From the NCBI GenBank assembly GCA_018296165.2, contig JACKQL020000067.1, positions 186,001-250,000 of the forward strand: 64,000 bases of DNA, in the 5' to 3' direction. The stretch is from Termitomyces sp. T153 (taxonomy: Eukaryota; Basidiomycota; Agaricomycetes; Agaricales; Lyophyllaceae). Position 1 is the first letter of the stretch, and each line of letters begins with the position of its first letter. Under the pieces are notes generated by a model. The model saw nothing but the letters and a program-made list of their open reading frames with translations. It had not been told where the DNA came from and made no database searches. The translations under genes were made by a program, and so were the position numbers. Of this stretch, positions 45,621 through 56,990 are shown in pieces.

Positions 45621-46596
45621 ACACCCATGCATCGATCTAAACCTCTCCCAATCATCACAGCAATAAATCATATGCTAGCATGCGCCGGGCTTGGAGCGAG
45701 CCTTATCATCATGTATCGGCCGTCCGGCCCTATCAACAACCCCCATACATATGCTAAGCCGCAGAACCCCAAAACGACTCATGACGAATCGTCCTAGCCA
45801 GCCAGCCGGAAGCATACCATACTCAAACCTGCTCAAATCATTCCCGTTCTTATCACCATCGTCGCCGAGATTGGCAAGTCTACCTCGTGGCCTGCATCAG
45901 CGTGTGCAACTCGTCTGAGTTTTCGGACATATATCATAGGTAGGTAGGTAGGTATGTTAGAAATCAGACTGTATTGATGCTAAGAACAATATTAGATTAT
46001 CCCTCAGCCCGATATAATTGACTGGATTGTTTGACTGTACCTAAGAACAAGATTAGATTATCCTACGGTCCAGTCAGTTTATATGTATTGTTAGGATCCA
46101 GGGCCATGGTGGCCATGACACCGTAAGCGCACGACACAAAGGGGCGGCCCTCGCACCATATCACAATGGTCACAGTGGCACGGACAAAGCAGACATCGAA
46201 CTTATATATACGCTACGATACGGACAACACCCTCAGTCATTGTTACACAGACTGAGGGTGAGTTTAAATTATACAGATACGATTATGACAAGTGTACTGA
46301 CTGTACCTCAGATTAGATACTTACTAGTATCTGTGATATCTAGGTACAGAATCCAGTCATTGTTACACAGACTGAGGATTAGATACTTACTAGTATCTGT
46401 GATATCTAGGTCCCACAGGTTCAGTTTCCAACAGGTTATGGGAATTTGCTGCTCTATGCATTTGGACTGAATTGACGAGACTGTATTCTTGCTTTTGGCA
46501 GGACTGTTTATCTGGAAATCCCGGACATCACTTCTTAATCCGTGTGTGACTCGGGTGGACAACCTATTGTTTTTTTCTGCACCATGTTATTATTGC
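45621..46596. other. intergenic with short interleaved direct repeats
   Basis: No gene seen. A (TAGG)n tract lies near 45940-45956. Two pairs of repeats alternate: AGTCATTGTTACACAGACTGAGG at 46234-46256 and 46354-46376, and ATTAGATACTTACTAGTATC followed by tgtgatatctaggt at about 46311-46344 and 46378-46411. Related 'taagaacaa(t/g)attagattatcc' copies occur near 45980 and 46040. CpG frequency drops sharply at about 46560. Confidence 0.5.
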
Positions 46597-47685
46597 TGAT
46601 GTGCTCCCATGCCACCTAGTGCAGTGCAGGAAACCTAGAAAGAGAACCCTGGCACTAGTCACTAGATAGGGTAGCTGGCAGTAGGATGTTAATAGTAGAG
46701 GGCAAGTCAGTAACCATCCTAGAGAACAAGAGCAAGAGCTGTGTTATAAGGTGAAGTTGAGAGGAGTTGCTATTGCTAGCCTAAGTCACTAGTGACTGAA
46801 AGGAGAATGGGTAAAGGCAGGAAGTGTCACTAAGACAAAGCAAACTCTTAATGGTGGTAGGAGAGTGAGGGAATAGAATAGAAAGGAAGAAATAGTAATA
46901 GGGAGATGGAATCAGGGGACAAATGTAAACTAGTTGCTAGCTGCAGTCACTAATGTCACTAAGTCAAGATAACACAAAGGGCACCTGCAGTTGGCACTGC
47001 ACTAGGTTGAGGTTGAAGTTGGTAAGACTTGTTAATAAGTTGAAGTCAATGGCAAGTGAAGGAATAGAGTGAAGGTAGAGGCAAAGTGAACTTTCAAGCT
47101 GGTAGGCTTAGAAATAGATGGGTTTGATTTGAGGAGGATCTATCTGATGGTCAAGTGTCTATGTACAGGCAGTATTTATATGATTCAAAAGTATAGTATG
47201 GGAAAGTAAGCAAATAGTTGCCACTAGCAATGGCATCTGTCAATGTGTTTATGGTTCATATGAGGCATCAGTCTGTAACTAAGTGAAAAACTATAAGTGA
47301 AGTCTCTGAAGTGTAGATGCTGTTCAAGTATGTTGGTAAGCTCAACAAGGGGAATGATAGTAAAAAGGTATGCATCTGGCAATATGTCCATATATGGTAA
47401 GAGAAAGCCTTTTTGTCACCAAAGAGTCACCAGAGTTGCTAATAATCATTACTTGAAAAGGTCTTGGTCTTACTGTCCTAGACCCAAAGTCCATGCTCCA
47501 CATGATATTCCTCATGATAGATAAGTCTCATGGTTGCTAAGATCTCATGTGAGGGCTACATCAATCCTGACCCTGGGCTGGGCCCCACATGCTGAGTGTT
47601 GTGACTTATGCCAAATTTAAACTAGTCAGCTGCCACTAAATCCAAAATGTGAAAAATGGTGCTCAGTGACAACTGGGTCCTATCA
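46597..47685 (-). repeat. 3' LTR of the decayed Gypsy copy
   Basis: It begins TGATGTGCTCCCATGCC, the reverse complement of the young LTR's end, and stops at CTATCA before the complement of the polypurine tract. The 1089 bp align along the length to 5477-6606. The TAGCGA/TCGCTA swarm of the young copy appears here mostly as TTGCTA/TAGCAA and GTGACT/AGTCAC, as expected after CpG decay. Confidence 0.85.
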
Positions 47686-47832
47686 TCCTCTCCTATACTG
47701 AAATCTTGACTGCCCTCAGTCAACTCCAAAGTCACATGTTCAGTTGCTTGGTCCATGTGCCCAGAGAGATTAGAATAAAAAGAGCTGGCAGTTTCACTTG
47801 AACTTCATTATCCCTCTCTTGATCTTATTGCT

Positions 47833-49799
47833 ATGTCTGACCTTGCTTCTCAATTTGAAAAGATCATTATGGCCTGCACTTTTCTTGATTGGGTCGACTG
47901 TCTGCTTGCTGTGGCCCATGCATCCTTGGCAAAGGATCCTTGCTTGGCAGTAACCACCATTTTCCAGACTTGGCTGCAGTGGTTCAAGACTGTGGGGAGT
48001 GGGGTTGAGTGGCTGGAGTTGGTGGACATTGAGAAGGAGTGTTGCCAGCTCTATGAGCAGTACAAGGGGAAAGAATGGGTTCACCCATTTGATGTACACT
48101 TTGTAAGTTCTTCTCTTCTTTTCTTCCTCTTAGCAACAGTTCTAACAAGATTGCTAGGCTCTGGTCAATCCCTCCTTGGAGTTTTTGATGGATGACCTGA
48201 CAGCAGGAATGATGGTAAGTGCCCTGGCAGTTGCTAGTGCTAGCAATACTGCTAAGGTACATTAGCTTTTTGAAGATTTGTTGCCAAATGACCAGTTCTT
48301 CTTCCAGCACTCAGTAGGTGTGTTAGCAGTGGCAAGGGGGAAGGAATGGAGCAAGGGCCATGGGGGCAAGGAGAGGGCAAATTGTAGGGACATTACAGAG
48401 GAGGGCCCCTCAACTCCCAAGGCTGCAGCTGGTGGTGTCACTAGGGGGTTGGCAACAGCCCTGAGGGGCAAAGGGGAGGGGAAGGGAAAGGGCAGGGCTT
48501 GAGAAGAGGACAAAGAAGATATTGAAGTAAGTCCTTGTCTTTTTGCTAGTTCTTGGTGGCAATTGCTAACTAACTTTTGCAGGAACAAATTGAAGAAACA
48601 TTTTCTGACAAATGCTTGGCAACATTACTCCATTGGCAAAAGGTATCAATGGTGGTGGACACTGAAAGTTACAGTATTGCTAGAGAAGCAACAGGAGTTC
48701 AAGCACATGCAAGGAGTAGTAAGTCACTTAGTGGTTGTTTCTTCATTAGTTGCTAACTCTTTCTTAGTGTGACAACTGCTGGGCCGACAATGACCCAGAG
48801 GGCTGCTAGTACTCAAAAGGGGCCCAGCCATGCTATTGTTGCAACAGCACCAGGAAGAGCTGTTTGCACAGTGGCTGATTGTTGAGGAGCATGGGCAGCA
48901 AGTTTGCTAAGAGGATAGTGGTGAAGGTGGCATTGGTAAGGAATGCAAGGGCTTTTATGAAGCAACAGAGGGAGCTGGTGAGAAGAGGGGAGCCAATCAA
49001 GGTCAAGCCCTCTAGCTTGACCCTGCCAACATTGCAGAAGGAGGCAGCCATTGGAGGTAGTGGGGTTGCTAGGGTGAAGAGGAGGGAAGTGGTGGAGAGT
49101 GACAAGGATGACAATGGCAATGATGGCAGTGATGGTGACAATGATGTGCCTCTGGCATAAAAACAGCCAGCAAGTCCCACATTGGTCACTAGCACTAAGT
49201 GACCAAGGAGTGTCACTAGCAAGGGTGAGAAGGATGTGGAGATGAGGGAGACAACTCCCTTAGCAACAGTTGCTGAGGTGGAGTGTGAGGCAAGTGATAT
49301 GGAGGTCAAGGGCAAGGAGGAGTTTGAGGCTGCCCCAGTCACCATTAAGGAGGAGAGAGACAAGGTTGCCAAGGGGACCAAGGTCCAACAAAGAGTAAGT
49401 CCCTCAGTTCACTATCTTCTTGTTTGTTAACAACAGTGCTAGGGGACCTGGAGCAACACACTGTTGTGCCAGATTGGCAACAATGAGCTGGAGTGGCTAG
49501 GTGAGGATCTGGCTTGGCTGATGCTGCTAACTCCAGTGACATCACTAGCAGATTTTGATGAGAGGGCAGCAGGAGTGGAATGACAGTTCCAGAAGGAGTT
49601 GGAGGCAGCAAGAGAGGAGTTGGTAGCAGCAAGGGCATGGTACACTGTTGCCAAGTGAACCTTGGTGACACTGGTGGGGTATTGGCATGACTGTCAGGCC
49701 TTTCTGGCCTGGCAGGAGGAGAACAATGTTGGATAGGATGATTGGGAGGAGGAGGAGTTGGTGGAAGTGCCTGATGATGATGCTGACCTCAACACCTAG
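47833..49799 (+). pseudogene. decayed copy of the Gypsy antisense gene
   Basis: Exon 1 (47833-48102) is exactly 270 bp, as in the intact copy, begins MSDLASQFEKI and ends at a conserved GTAAGT donor. Exon 2 (ALVNPSLEFLMDDL) and exon 3 (LPNDQFFFQH) follow with matching splice sites. The six-cysteine segment near 48770-48860 keeps all six cysteines, although the Trp after the third is TAG. The end reads DDADLNT and TAG at 49797-49799. TGA and TAG codons and a deletion in exon 4 make it non-functional. Its presence, place and orientation show that the antisense gene predates the split of the two copies. Confidence 0.82.
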
Positions 49800-50313
49800 C
49801 AACAGTTGCCTCCTGTATGTAAATAGCAGACTTTTTAGTAGCACAGACATAGATTAGCCCCCTTAAGGGGCTTTATCATTACATATATATATTGCAGACT
49901 GGCCCCCTTAAGGAGCCTCAAAATGTATAGTAATTGCAATAGTTCAGAAACTTTGAGAGAAAGCAAAGAAAACAAGATCAAAAAGGCAATACTCACTAGC
50001 AACTGTTGCTTGATGCTAGTGACACTTGGAGGAAAATGCTCAGTAAGTCATCATAGTGAAAAACCTCTAGAGGCATGCCAAGCACTAGCAACAGAGGGGC
50101 AAGCACAGCATCAAAAACAAGAGAATAGTAAAGTAGAGTGTCTGTGATAGGCTTCTTAAACAAAAGTAATATGAAGGAAGAGTAGTGAGAATGAAAGGAC
50201 TTAATATTTTTGTAAGGTATTTTTGACAGTTTTTCTGGATAGTAGGGGACAATGATAGTGAGAAATGAGGCAGAGTCAAGAAAAGTTGCTAGAGATTAGC
50301 AAAAGGTATGTTT
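49800..50313. other. pol/antisense-gene 3' region of the decayed copy, with duplicated hairpin
   Basis: The palindrome AGCCCCCTTAAGGGGCT occurs at 49856-49871 and again, slightly altered, at about 49901-49919. The young element has one copy (13349-13366). About 47 bp appear tandemly duplicated. No gene was seen. Confidence 0.5.
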
Positions 50314-53000
50314 TTAATCTTCTTCTCCACTAGCAGCATCACCAGTATCATCATTGTCTACAAAGTTGGTTTGTTTGAGTTCTCTAAGTTGCAAGGTGTT
50401 GATGTTGAAAGTGTCATTAGGCACTGCTATGTGTTCTCTAGCAAAATAAGGGGCCAAACAAAAAGTGGCTATGGGGTGATGCAGTACTGAACCATCTAGT
50501 TTGCAAAGGATATAAGTGCCACCATGGTTATGAGAAATTACCACCAGTGGGCCCAGGTAATGAGGCTTCATTTTCTTGTTATGTGTCACCTCAATTCTAG
50601 TGTTCCTCATCAGTATGAGGTTGCCAGCTTGGAAATTATAGTTATGGATTGTAGCAGCATGTTCTGCTTTGAAGTGAATGGCTGCTAGCTGATGAGTGCT
50701 AAGGACATTACTGTGCAGGTGGTTGAGGTCCTCTTGGCAACATTGAAGATCAATTGCTTGGCAGGCTATGAGGTCTGTTGTCAACAATAGTGAGTTTAGC
50801 AGTAGTTGCAAATATGTTGCTTCCACTATGTCAGCCAGCAGGAGAGGGTGAGTACCTGTTGTTGCATAGTAGGGGGAGCAACCCATTTGCTTGTGAACTG
50901 TAACATGTTCTGACCAAAAGACAGAGTAAGTAGCTGTACTCCACCTGGACTGATCACCATTGACCACTTTGAAGAGGGCTTGGTGCACATCAAAGTGGGG
51001 TTGCTCAACTATTCCATTAGCATGCTGATTGTAACCAGAGATCCAAATATGGTGCAAGTTATACTTCTTCACCAGGTAGGTGACTGCCTTCACAATTGGA
51101 GGTCCATTGTCAGTAACAATTTTGCTAAGTGCTCCCCAGTGACAGATAACATCCTCATATATCCATTTGGTAATAGCTTCAGTGTTCTCTCTGGTGAGCA
51201 TATGGAACTCAGGGTAATGAGTTAGCAAACAATGTCCTTGAATGATATATTTGAACTTATTGGAGGGTGGCATGAACATGGTGTCAACATATATCTTGCT
51301 GAACAAGGGTGCTGGCATAGCAATGGTCAGTGGGATGAGAACTTTGGTCATCTGGTGTACCTGGCAGAGGTGGCAAGTTCAGATGTACCATACAATATCA
51401 GCGCTAACTTGAGGCCACCAAAATCATTCCAGAAGGGCTAAGCAGATAGCAAAGAGGCCTCTATGTCCCAAATTGTCATGCATGGATTTCAAGACTCACA
51501 GGTGACTGGTGGTGGGAATGAACAGCTTGTGAGTGCCATCCCAACTCTTTTGCCAAAGTTTGCCTCCCATAACAAAAAACATAGAGGCATAGTGAACAAA
51601 TGTGGTATACTCATTGTTGCTAAGGCCTTTAGGTCTGCTGAGATTGCAAAGCCATTTCTTGATTAGAAGCACATGGGCATTGCTGGAAATAGCTTTGGCA
51701 CTGCAGGGCACATCACTATACATGGTGGTGCCATCATCTTGGAGAGGCTGAATATTGCTGCTGGTTGCTAGTCATGGGGCAGTGTCTTTATTGCTAACAA
51801 AAGTTGCTAAAGGGTGTAAATGAGGGAAGTCAACCAGAGGAGATAGACGATGAGAAGCCATGGAGACTTGGTGAAGGAGCAGCAATGGTAGCTGAACTTG
51901 GTGAATGAATCCATGCAGCCAATTGATCCAGTCCTCATAAACAGGGTTGTTGCTATTGTCAACTGGGGGATTGCCAGGCTGGGGTGGGCATTGCAAAAGA
52001 CCATTGGGGCCATGGAAAGTTCCTTTGATGTGAATGAGCTCAAAGTGGAACATTGATATCACCATAATCCATCAGTTCATGCTGGTGGAGGGTTGGATAT
52101 CAGGGTTCTGAAGCATACTCTTAATGTAGCAAGTGTTGACTTTGATGATGAGGTTCCTAATGCCAATAAGGTACATCTGCAAGGCTTGCAGTGCTTGATA
52201 AAGGCTGTAGAGTTCTAACTTTGGCTGACTGAATCTGGCTTCTCTGTTGTTTAGCATAATCAACCCAAAGCAATTGTAGCAATGTTCTTTGCAATTGTTG
52301 CTAGTGCACTGGCAAAGGTAATAACTGATTGCTATATACAAAATGTCAACTGCTAAGATGACAGGGTCAGGCAATTCATAGTCAATAGGAACTAGGGGCT
52401 TAGCATCTTGTAAGGCTTTCATGAGGTCACATTGGGCATTTATCTGGTCAGGGCCAAACTCAAAAGGGATGCCAACACAAGTAAGTTTTGTTAAGTTGTT
52501 GGCACAGTGTGCAAAGTTCTTGACAAAAATCTTAAGTACCCCCACTATGCCCAGAAAAGCTTGGACTTCCAATAGTGACTTGCAAGGGCCCCACTGCTCA
52601 ATTAGGGCTAAGCAACTTTTGTCAGGGATTTGACTGCTAGGAGTGCAAACATGACCTAGAATCTTGAAAGTAGAGGTGCATAGAATGAGTTTGTGACCAG
52701 AGAAGGTGCCACCACAATACTTCATTCACTGGAGAATCCTGTTAAGAAGTTCAAAGAACTCCCATAGTGCTAGGTGAATGTTTGGGTTAGTGGGATGCTT
52801 TGCAGGTTTACTGTTAACAATCTTCCAGTCCTTGGGTCCTTTAGCACCAACATCATCAATAGAACTGAGCATGTTATGGGGGATCTCCAGCTGCAAAATG
52901 AAGGTAATATTGTCATGAAATATAGGCACAGAGTTGGTCCAGCCCATTGGCAAAGTTACTAAGCAAAGGGTGCCAAATGGAGTCTGGAATGTCATTACAT
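50314..53000 (-). pseudogene. decayed Gypsy pol, 5'-truncated
   Basis: One minus-strand frame holds the homologous RT (TFQTPFGTLCLVTLPMGW, SSIDDVGAKGPKDW), RNase H (ELYSLYQALQAL) and integrase (IYVDTMF, VTDNGPP, IVEQP, HYLGPLVV), ending at a TAA at 50314. Stops at 52726-52728, 52072-52074, 51772-51774 and 51496-51498 are all TGA. The first, third and fourth stand opposite CGA in the intact copy (QRM, PRL, LRV). No frameshift was seen, so decay is by point change. The start is lost at about 53000. Confidence 0.87.
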
Positions 53001-53001
53001 T

Positions 53002-53935
53002 TTGCCTCATCTTTGCTATTGCTGGGATAGAGGACATGGAATTGCATTCTGTGGATGTCACTTCTGCTTTCCCCAATGAAGATCTGAAAGAAGATACCTA
53101 AATGCTTCAACCAGAGGGGTTTCAGAATGGAAAGAAGGTACTTAGGCTCAAGGAGTCACTTTATGATCTAAAGCAAGCAGGCAGGCAGTGGAAAAAGAAA
53201 CTACATGGAGCATTATCATCAATGGGCTTTAAAAGACTTGAATCTGATCACTATGTCAGAGGGAAAGTCAAAATTATTGTGCCCATCTATATTGATGGCA
53301 TTACACTTGCACTGCTGCACTTGACTCTGCTGTTGATGACCTCAAAAAGCACTTCAAAATCTGTGACTTGGGCCCTTCCCATTTCCTTCTAAGTATTCAG
53401 ATACACAGAGACTGCTCTAAATGTTCTATTTCACTCTCACAATGTCAATACTTTGTTGACATGTTGGAGCACTATAAAATGAGTGATTGCAATTCAGTAC
53501 TACTCCAATGGTATCTAAAATCTAACTCTCTCAAGCCATTACATCACAGAATGAAGCAGAAGAGGAGGAGATGTGCAATGTGGCTTATTTAAATGCAATT
53601 GGTTCACTGCAGTATCTGGCTACTATAACAAGGCCAGATATTGCTTATGCAGTCTCATGCCTCAGGTGCTTCAATTCCTCTCCAGGACCCAAGTATTTGG
53701 CTGCAGTCAAGCATTTGGCTGCAGTCAAGCATTTGGCTGCAGTCAAGCATTTGTTGCACTATAAGGCATGATGGATTACAGACTCCATTTTAAAGCTGAC
53801 ACTGGCATTCAACCCTTTAGTACATTTTGTGATGCCTCACATGGAGATTGTCCTGATTCTGGCTGCTCTACTAGTGGTTATCTGACTACAATTGGTGGTG
53901 GAGTTATTGGATGGAGTAGCAAGCTTCAATCAGTT
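53002..53935 (+). pseudogene. Copia reverse transcriptase-RNase H fragment
   Basis: The sequence starts within RT at AIEDMELHSVDVTSAFPNEDL, then LQPEGFQNGKKVLRLKESLYDLKQAGRQWKKKL, both diagnostic of Copia RT. Later it has NAIGSLQYLATITRPDIAYAVS and the RNase H segment FCDASHGDCPDSG. Several shifts and stops break it. Its RNase H end is closely related to 61725-61870, so it is the same family as the Copia remnant at 59928-61955. It is cut by an LTR fragment at 53936. Confidence 0.75.
53701..53755 (+). repeat. triple 18-bp tandem repeat inside the Copia fragment
   Basis: GGCTGCAGTCAAGCATTT is present three times in a row and preserves the frame (LAAVKH repeated). It is probably replication slippage in a dead coding sequence. 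Confidence 0.8.
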
Positions 53936-54041
53936 GGCCATGGGTGAACAAAGGTTGGGGTGAGTTGAGGGAGTATTGGTAGGAATTCCAGGGGCTTGGA
54001 AAGAGGTCTATAAGTATGGGAGTGGGTTGTGACAATTTCAG
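53936..54041 (-). repeat. LTR fragment (copy D of the TGTCA family)
   Basis: Read on the minus strand it starts TGTCACAACCCACTCCC and matches the first ~100 bp of the solo LTRs at 3427 and 26892. Its 3' part is absent, and it truncates the Copia RNase H. Confidence 0.6.
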
Positions 54042-55489
54042 CTAATGAATTAGCATAAATGTATACTAGCAAGGCATGATAATAGTGGAAGTAAAAGAGG
54101 CATGCATGCCTATGAACTTGTTTATATCTGTGATCCTTGTAACAAAGTCACAGTCACAAAAGCATCAATATTGATTTCAATTAAGGTTAGTGTGAGCCAA
54201 GTTATCTACATTCATAATTCAGCTGACCTTGTCTAGACTACTGTTATTCCCATCTATTTATATTTGGATTCCTGAGCTATTGTACTGCCACATATATAGT
54301 ATATATAATCTACTTTCTATATAACTACTCTTCTGTTTGCCCATCATGTATCAGTTTATGTATTGCAACCATTCTTTAATAGCAGCCAGCAAGTCACTGC
54401 TCATCAGCATTGATGCCCACAATAGAAGCCTCTGAAATCTGGGCCTGGTCAGATCCCTCATATGTCAATGGTTGAATTAAGGTATAAATCACAATTGGAA
54501 GACTCTATGCTACCTAATAGATTTCCTGCCTTCAGATCCATGACCTCTGCAGCAATTCTCCAAAGAATATTCCAGGTTAGAAGAGGTGTGCATGAGCAAG
54601 TGACACTATGCAGGAGAAGTATCTGAGCTCTCAACCACTGGCCAAACTATTGGAAACTGAGCCCAATGAGACAAGTTCCTTCTGCTGCTATAGAGTTCCA
54701 CCATCTCAAGATCCTGATAAAGATATCACATCTACCATGTTGCAGATGCACCTACATTTATGCATAAATTCTTGAGGAATAAGCTTATGATCTGTCAGGG
54801 GACTATCCTTTTCCAGGTGATCCCAGCCATTTCCCAGCTGTTTCCAGGCAGTCACAAGTCTTTCCAGCTGCTTCCAGTCCATCCCTACCCTAAACTTTTT
54901 CATCTCTCCCTGCCTCTCTCAATTTATTCTTACTCCTCTGCTAGACAAGACCCTGATGCCTGACTCTCAGCTTCCCAACCTTACTCCTGCTCAGTGCATA
55001 ACTTGGACTTCTGGAGGTTTGGCCATTTTTGGACATGTCACAATCTTTATATTCCAGATATGGTATGAGTGTGGCTGCAGCACACTGTACAGTTGGTTCT
55101 TATGCTTCTGAAGCCTCTGAAGCATCACACTGGCATAGGGAATTCCCAGACTTGTTCTCTTTGGATCTCCTTGTAGACACTGTACAGTACTGAATACATT
55201 TTGGATCTCCCTCTGCCAGTTGTGTGACTGAGCCACAGCCTGCAGAGATTGCCCTTACAAGATCCTCTTTCTGTCTTTGGTCCTACTAGAAATCGGAACA
55301 CAAACAGATGAATCAACTAGTCATTTCTTCCCTTTTCTTACTGCATCTGTCTTTTGCCTCATGAGCTGGTTCTATCCTTCCAATAAGCTTACTCTTGCTA
55401 CTCTGTATTGCTTGGTTTGATCTGTCATCTTAGCCCCAGATTTCAAACTTCAACACTTTCAGGGTTTCAGTACAATTCAGGAGAACAGG
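54042..55489. repeat. CpG-starved debris with dispersed repeat R1 copy 2 (about 54999-55262)
   Basis: No gene was seen. The block 54999-55262 resembles R1 at 28047-28375 and 57645-57972, including CTTGTTCTCTTTGGATCTCC and TGAGCCACAGCCTGCAGAG, with internal deletions. The rest is unassigned. Confidence 0.45.
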
Positions 55490-56990
55490 CAACTTAATGG
55501 CTTTCATGTACCAGATACAAGTGGTACTAGCTTGCTTCCCTCATGGTTTTCTAGTGACAAATGGAGACAAGGATCTGTGAAACTTCCACTACCACTTACA
55601 CACAGATCCTATCAATCTGAAAATGATGCACCAACTCTCAAAATTGATTTTTTTCATCAAGATCTTGTGGAAGTGCTCAAGTCAGGTATCCAAGATTATG
55701 TAGTTTGGTGTCATTTCAACATATTAGTATCCTTGAATCATGATGTGGGTGAGTTGTTTGTGAGCTACACACATCACTATATATTATGTGACAATAGACA
55801 TGGAAAAGTGGCTCCTAGGAAGAAAGTGATGAGTAAGTGCTGACCAAAAACCTTCCTTTTAGGATAACTTTGCTTCTCTGTATATTATGTGACAATAGAC
55901 ATGGGAAAGTGAGTTTTGTTGGCATGAGTTCCAGCTCTCTAAGAAACCTTCAGAAGATGAACCATAACAGCAGGTCTATGGAGAAGCCTATACATCAGAT
56001 TACTTTCTAACATTGAAAGAAACTATCACTCCAGTTGAAGACTGTGATCTTAAAACAGCTGTGGTTTCATTGATGCTCTATTCAGATTCAACTCAACTTG
56101 CAAACTTTGGTACAGCTTCACTATGGCCACTTAATGCATAGTTTGGAAGCATGTCCAAATATATTCAAGGCAAAACAGCTAGCTTTTCAGCACATCACAT
56201 TGCATATTTGCTATCTGTCTATTATTTTATTGCTTATATTCCTCACAAAAACTCATATTTCTCTTTTTCAGATACCAGATCTTGTTAAAGACAAATATGA
56301 TGAACTTTTTGGCACACCACTTACACTATCAATTTTGACATTTCTTTGCTGAGAACTCATTCAAGCTATATAGAAACACCTACTTACAGAGGAATTTAAA
56401 AGAATCTATAAGGATAGGATTGCTTTGAAATGTAGTGATGGAAATATGTGGCACCTTTATTCCCACTTTTGTACTTATTCAGCTGATTACAAAGAAAGGC
56501 ATGTCTCATAGAATATCATTCTCTTTGACTTGCAAGGCTAACTCATAGGCTCAAGGATACTGGTTGCAGGAACAAAGAATATGAGAACTTGGTTGGATGT
56601 TACTTGCAGAATCATAAGATCACAGCTTCTCTATTACAATCTGATCTTCATTACTTTTAAAGATCAAAGCATTTGTTTGAAGAAGCTGCAACATATTTTT
56701 AGCAACCAAAGGTGCAGCAATTATTTTTTGATATGCTTATGGCCATAGATATCATGATGGAAAACAATGCAGAAGGATATTTGACATGTGCAGGCTACTG
56801 GAATACATGATTATGCAGGGTACAAGAGTTACAACATGATAAGAGGTGCAATCTTGAATAGCAAACACAAAATCACAAATGAAACAAGTAATAGAAGGCA
56901 TTACATAGAAGTGGCTCAATTGTCTATCACATTCTTTAGTGTAGCAATCTCACCATGTTTAAACCCCATTTCAAGAAGCTTTTTTGTAAT
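55490..56990 (+). pseudogene. transposase-like relic
   Basis: Open pieces in shifting frames read SWFSSDKWRQGSVKLPLPLTH with SENDAPTLKIDFFHQDLVEVLKSG, then PDLVKDKYDELFGTPLTLSILTF, LTEEFKRIYKDRIALKCSDGNMWHLYSHFCTYSADYKER and AGTKNMRTW. The chain of an ADGNxxR-like segment followed by a TYSADYPER-like segment resembles large transposases of the Plavaka/KDZ type abundant in Agaricomycetes. Many stops show it is dead. The assignment is from memory of family style and is tentative. Confidence 0.4.

Larger units (their letters stand above)
46597..53000 (-). mobile_element. decayed second copy of the Gypsy element with antisense gene, inverted and 5'-truncated
   Basis: On the minus strand this carries pol (53000-50314), then the antisense gene (plus strand 47833-49799), then the 3' LTR (47685-46597), in the same order as the young element at 5477-16735. 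The gag and 5' LTR are missing; homology stops within reverse transcriptase at about 53000, where Copia sequence begins. Nearly all CpG sites of the intact copy read TG or CA here. Stops lie in the otherwise unshifted pol frame. Confidence 0.88.

Noticed and set aside
46597..53000. Classical RIP (CpA-directed) as cause of decay
   Set aside because: The visible changes concentrate at CpG; without counts a minor CpA component cannot be excluded, but CpG deamination is the simpler reading.
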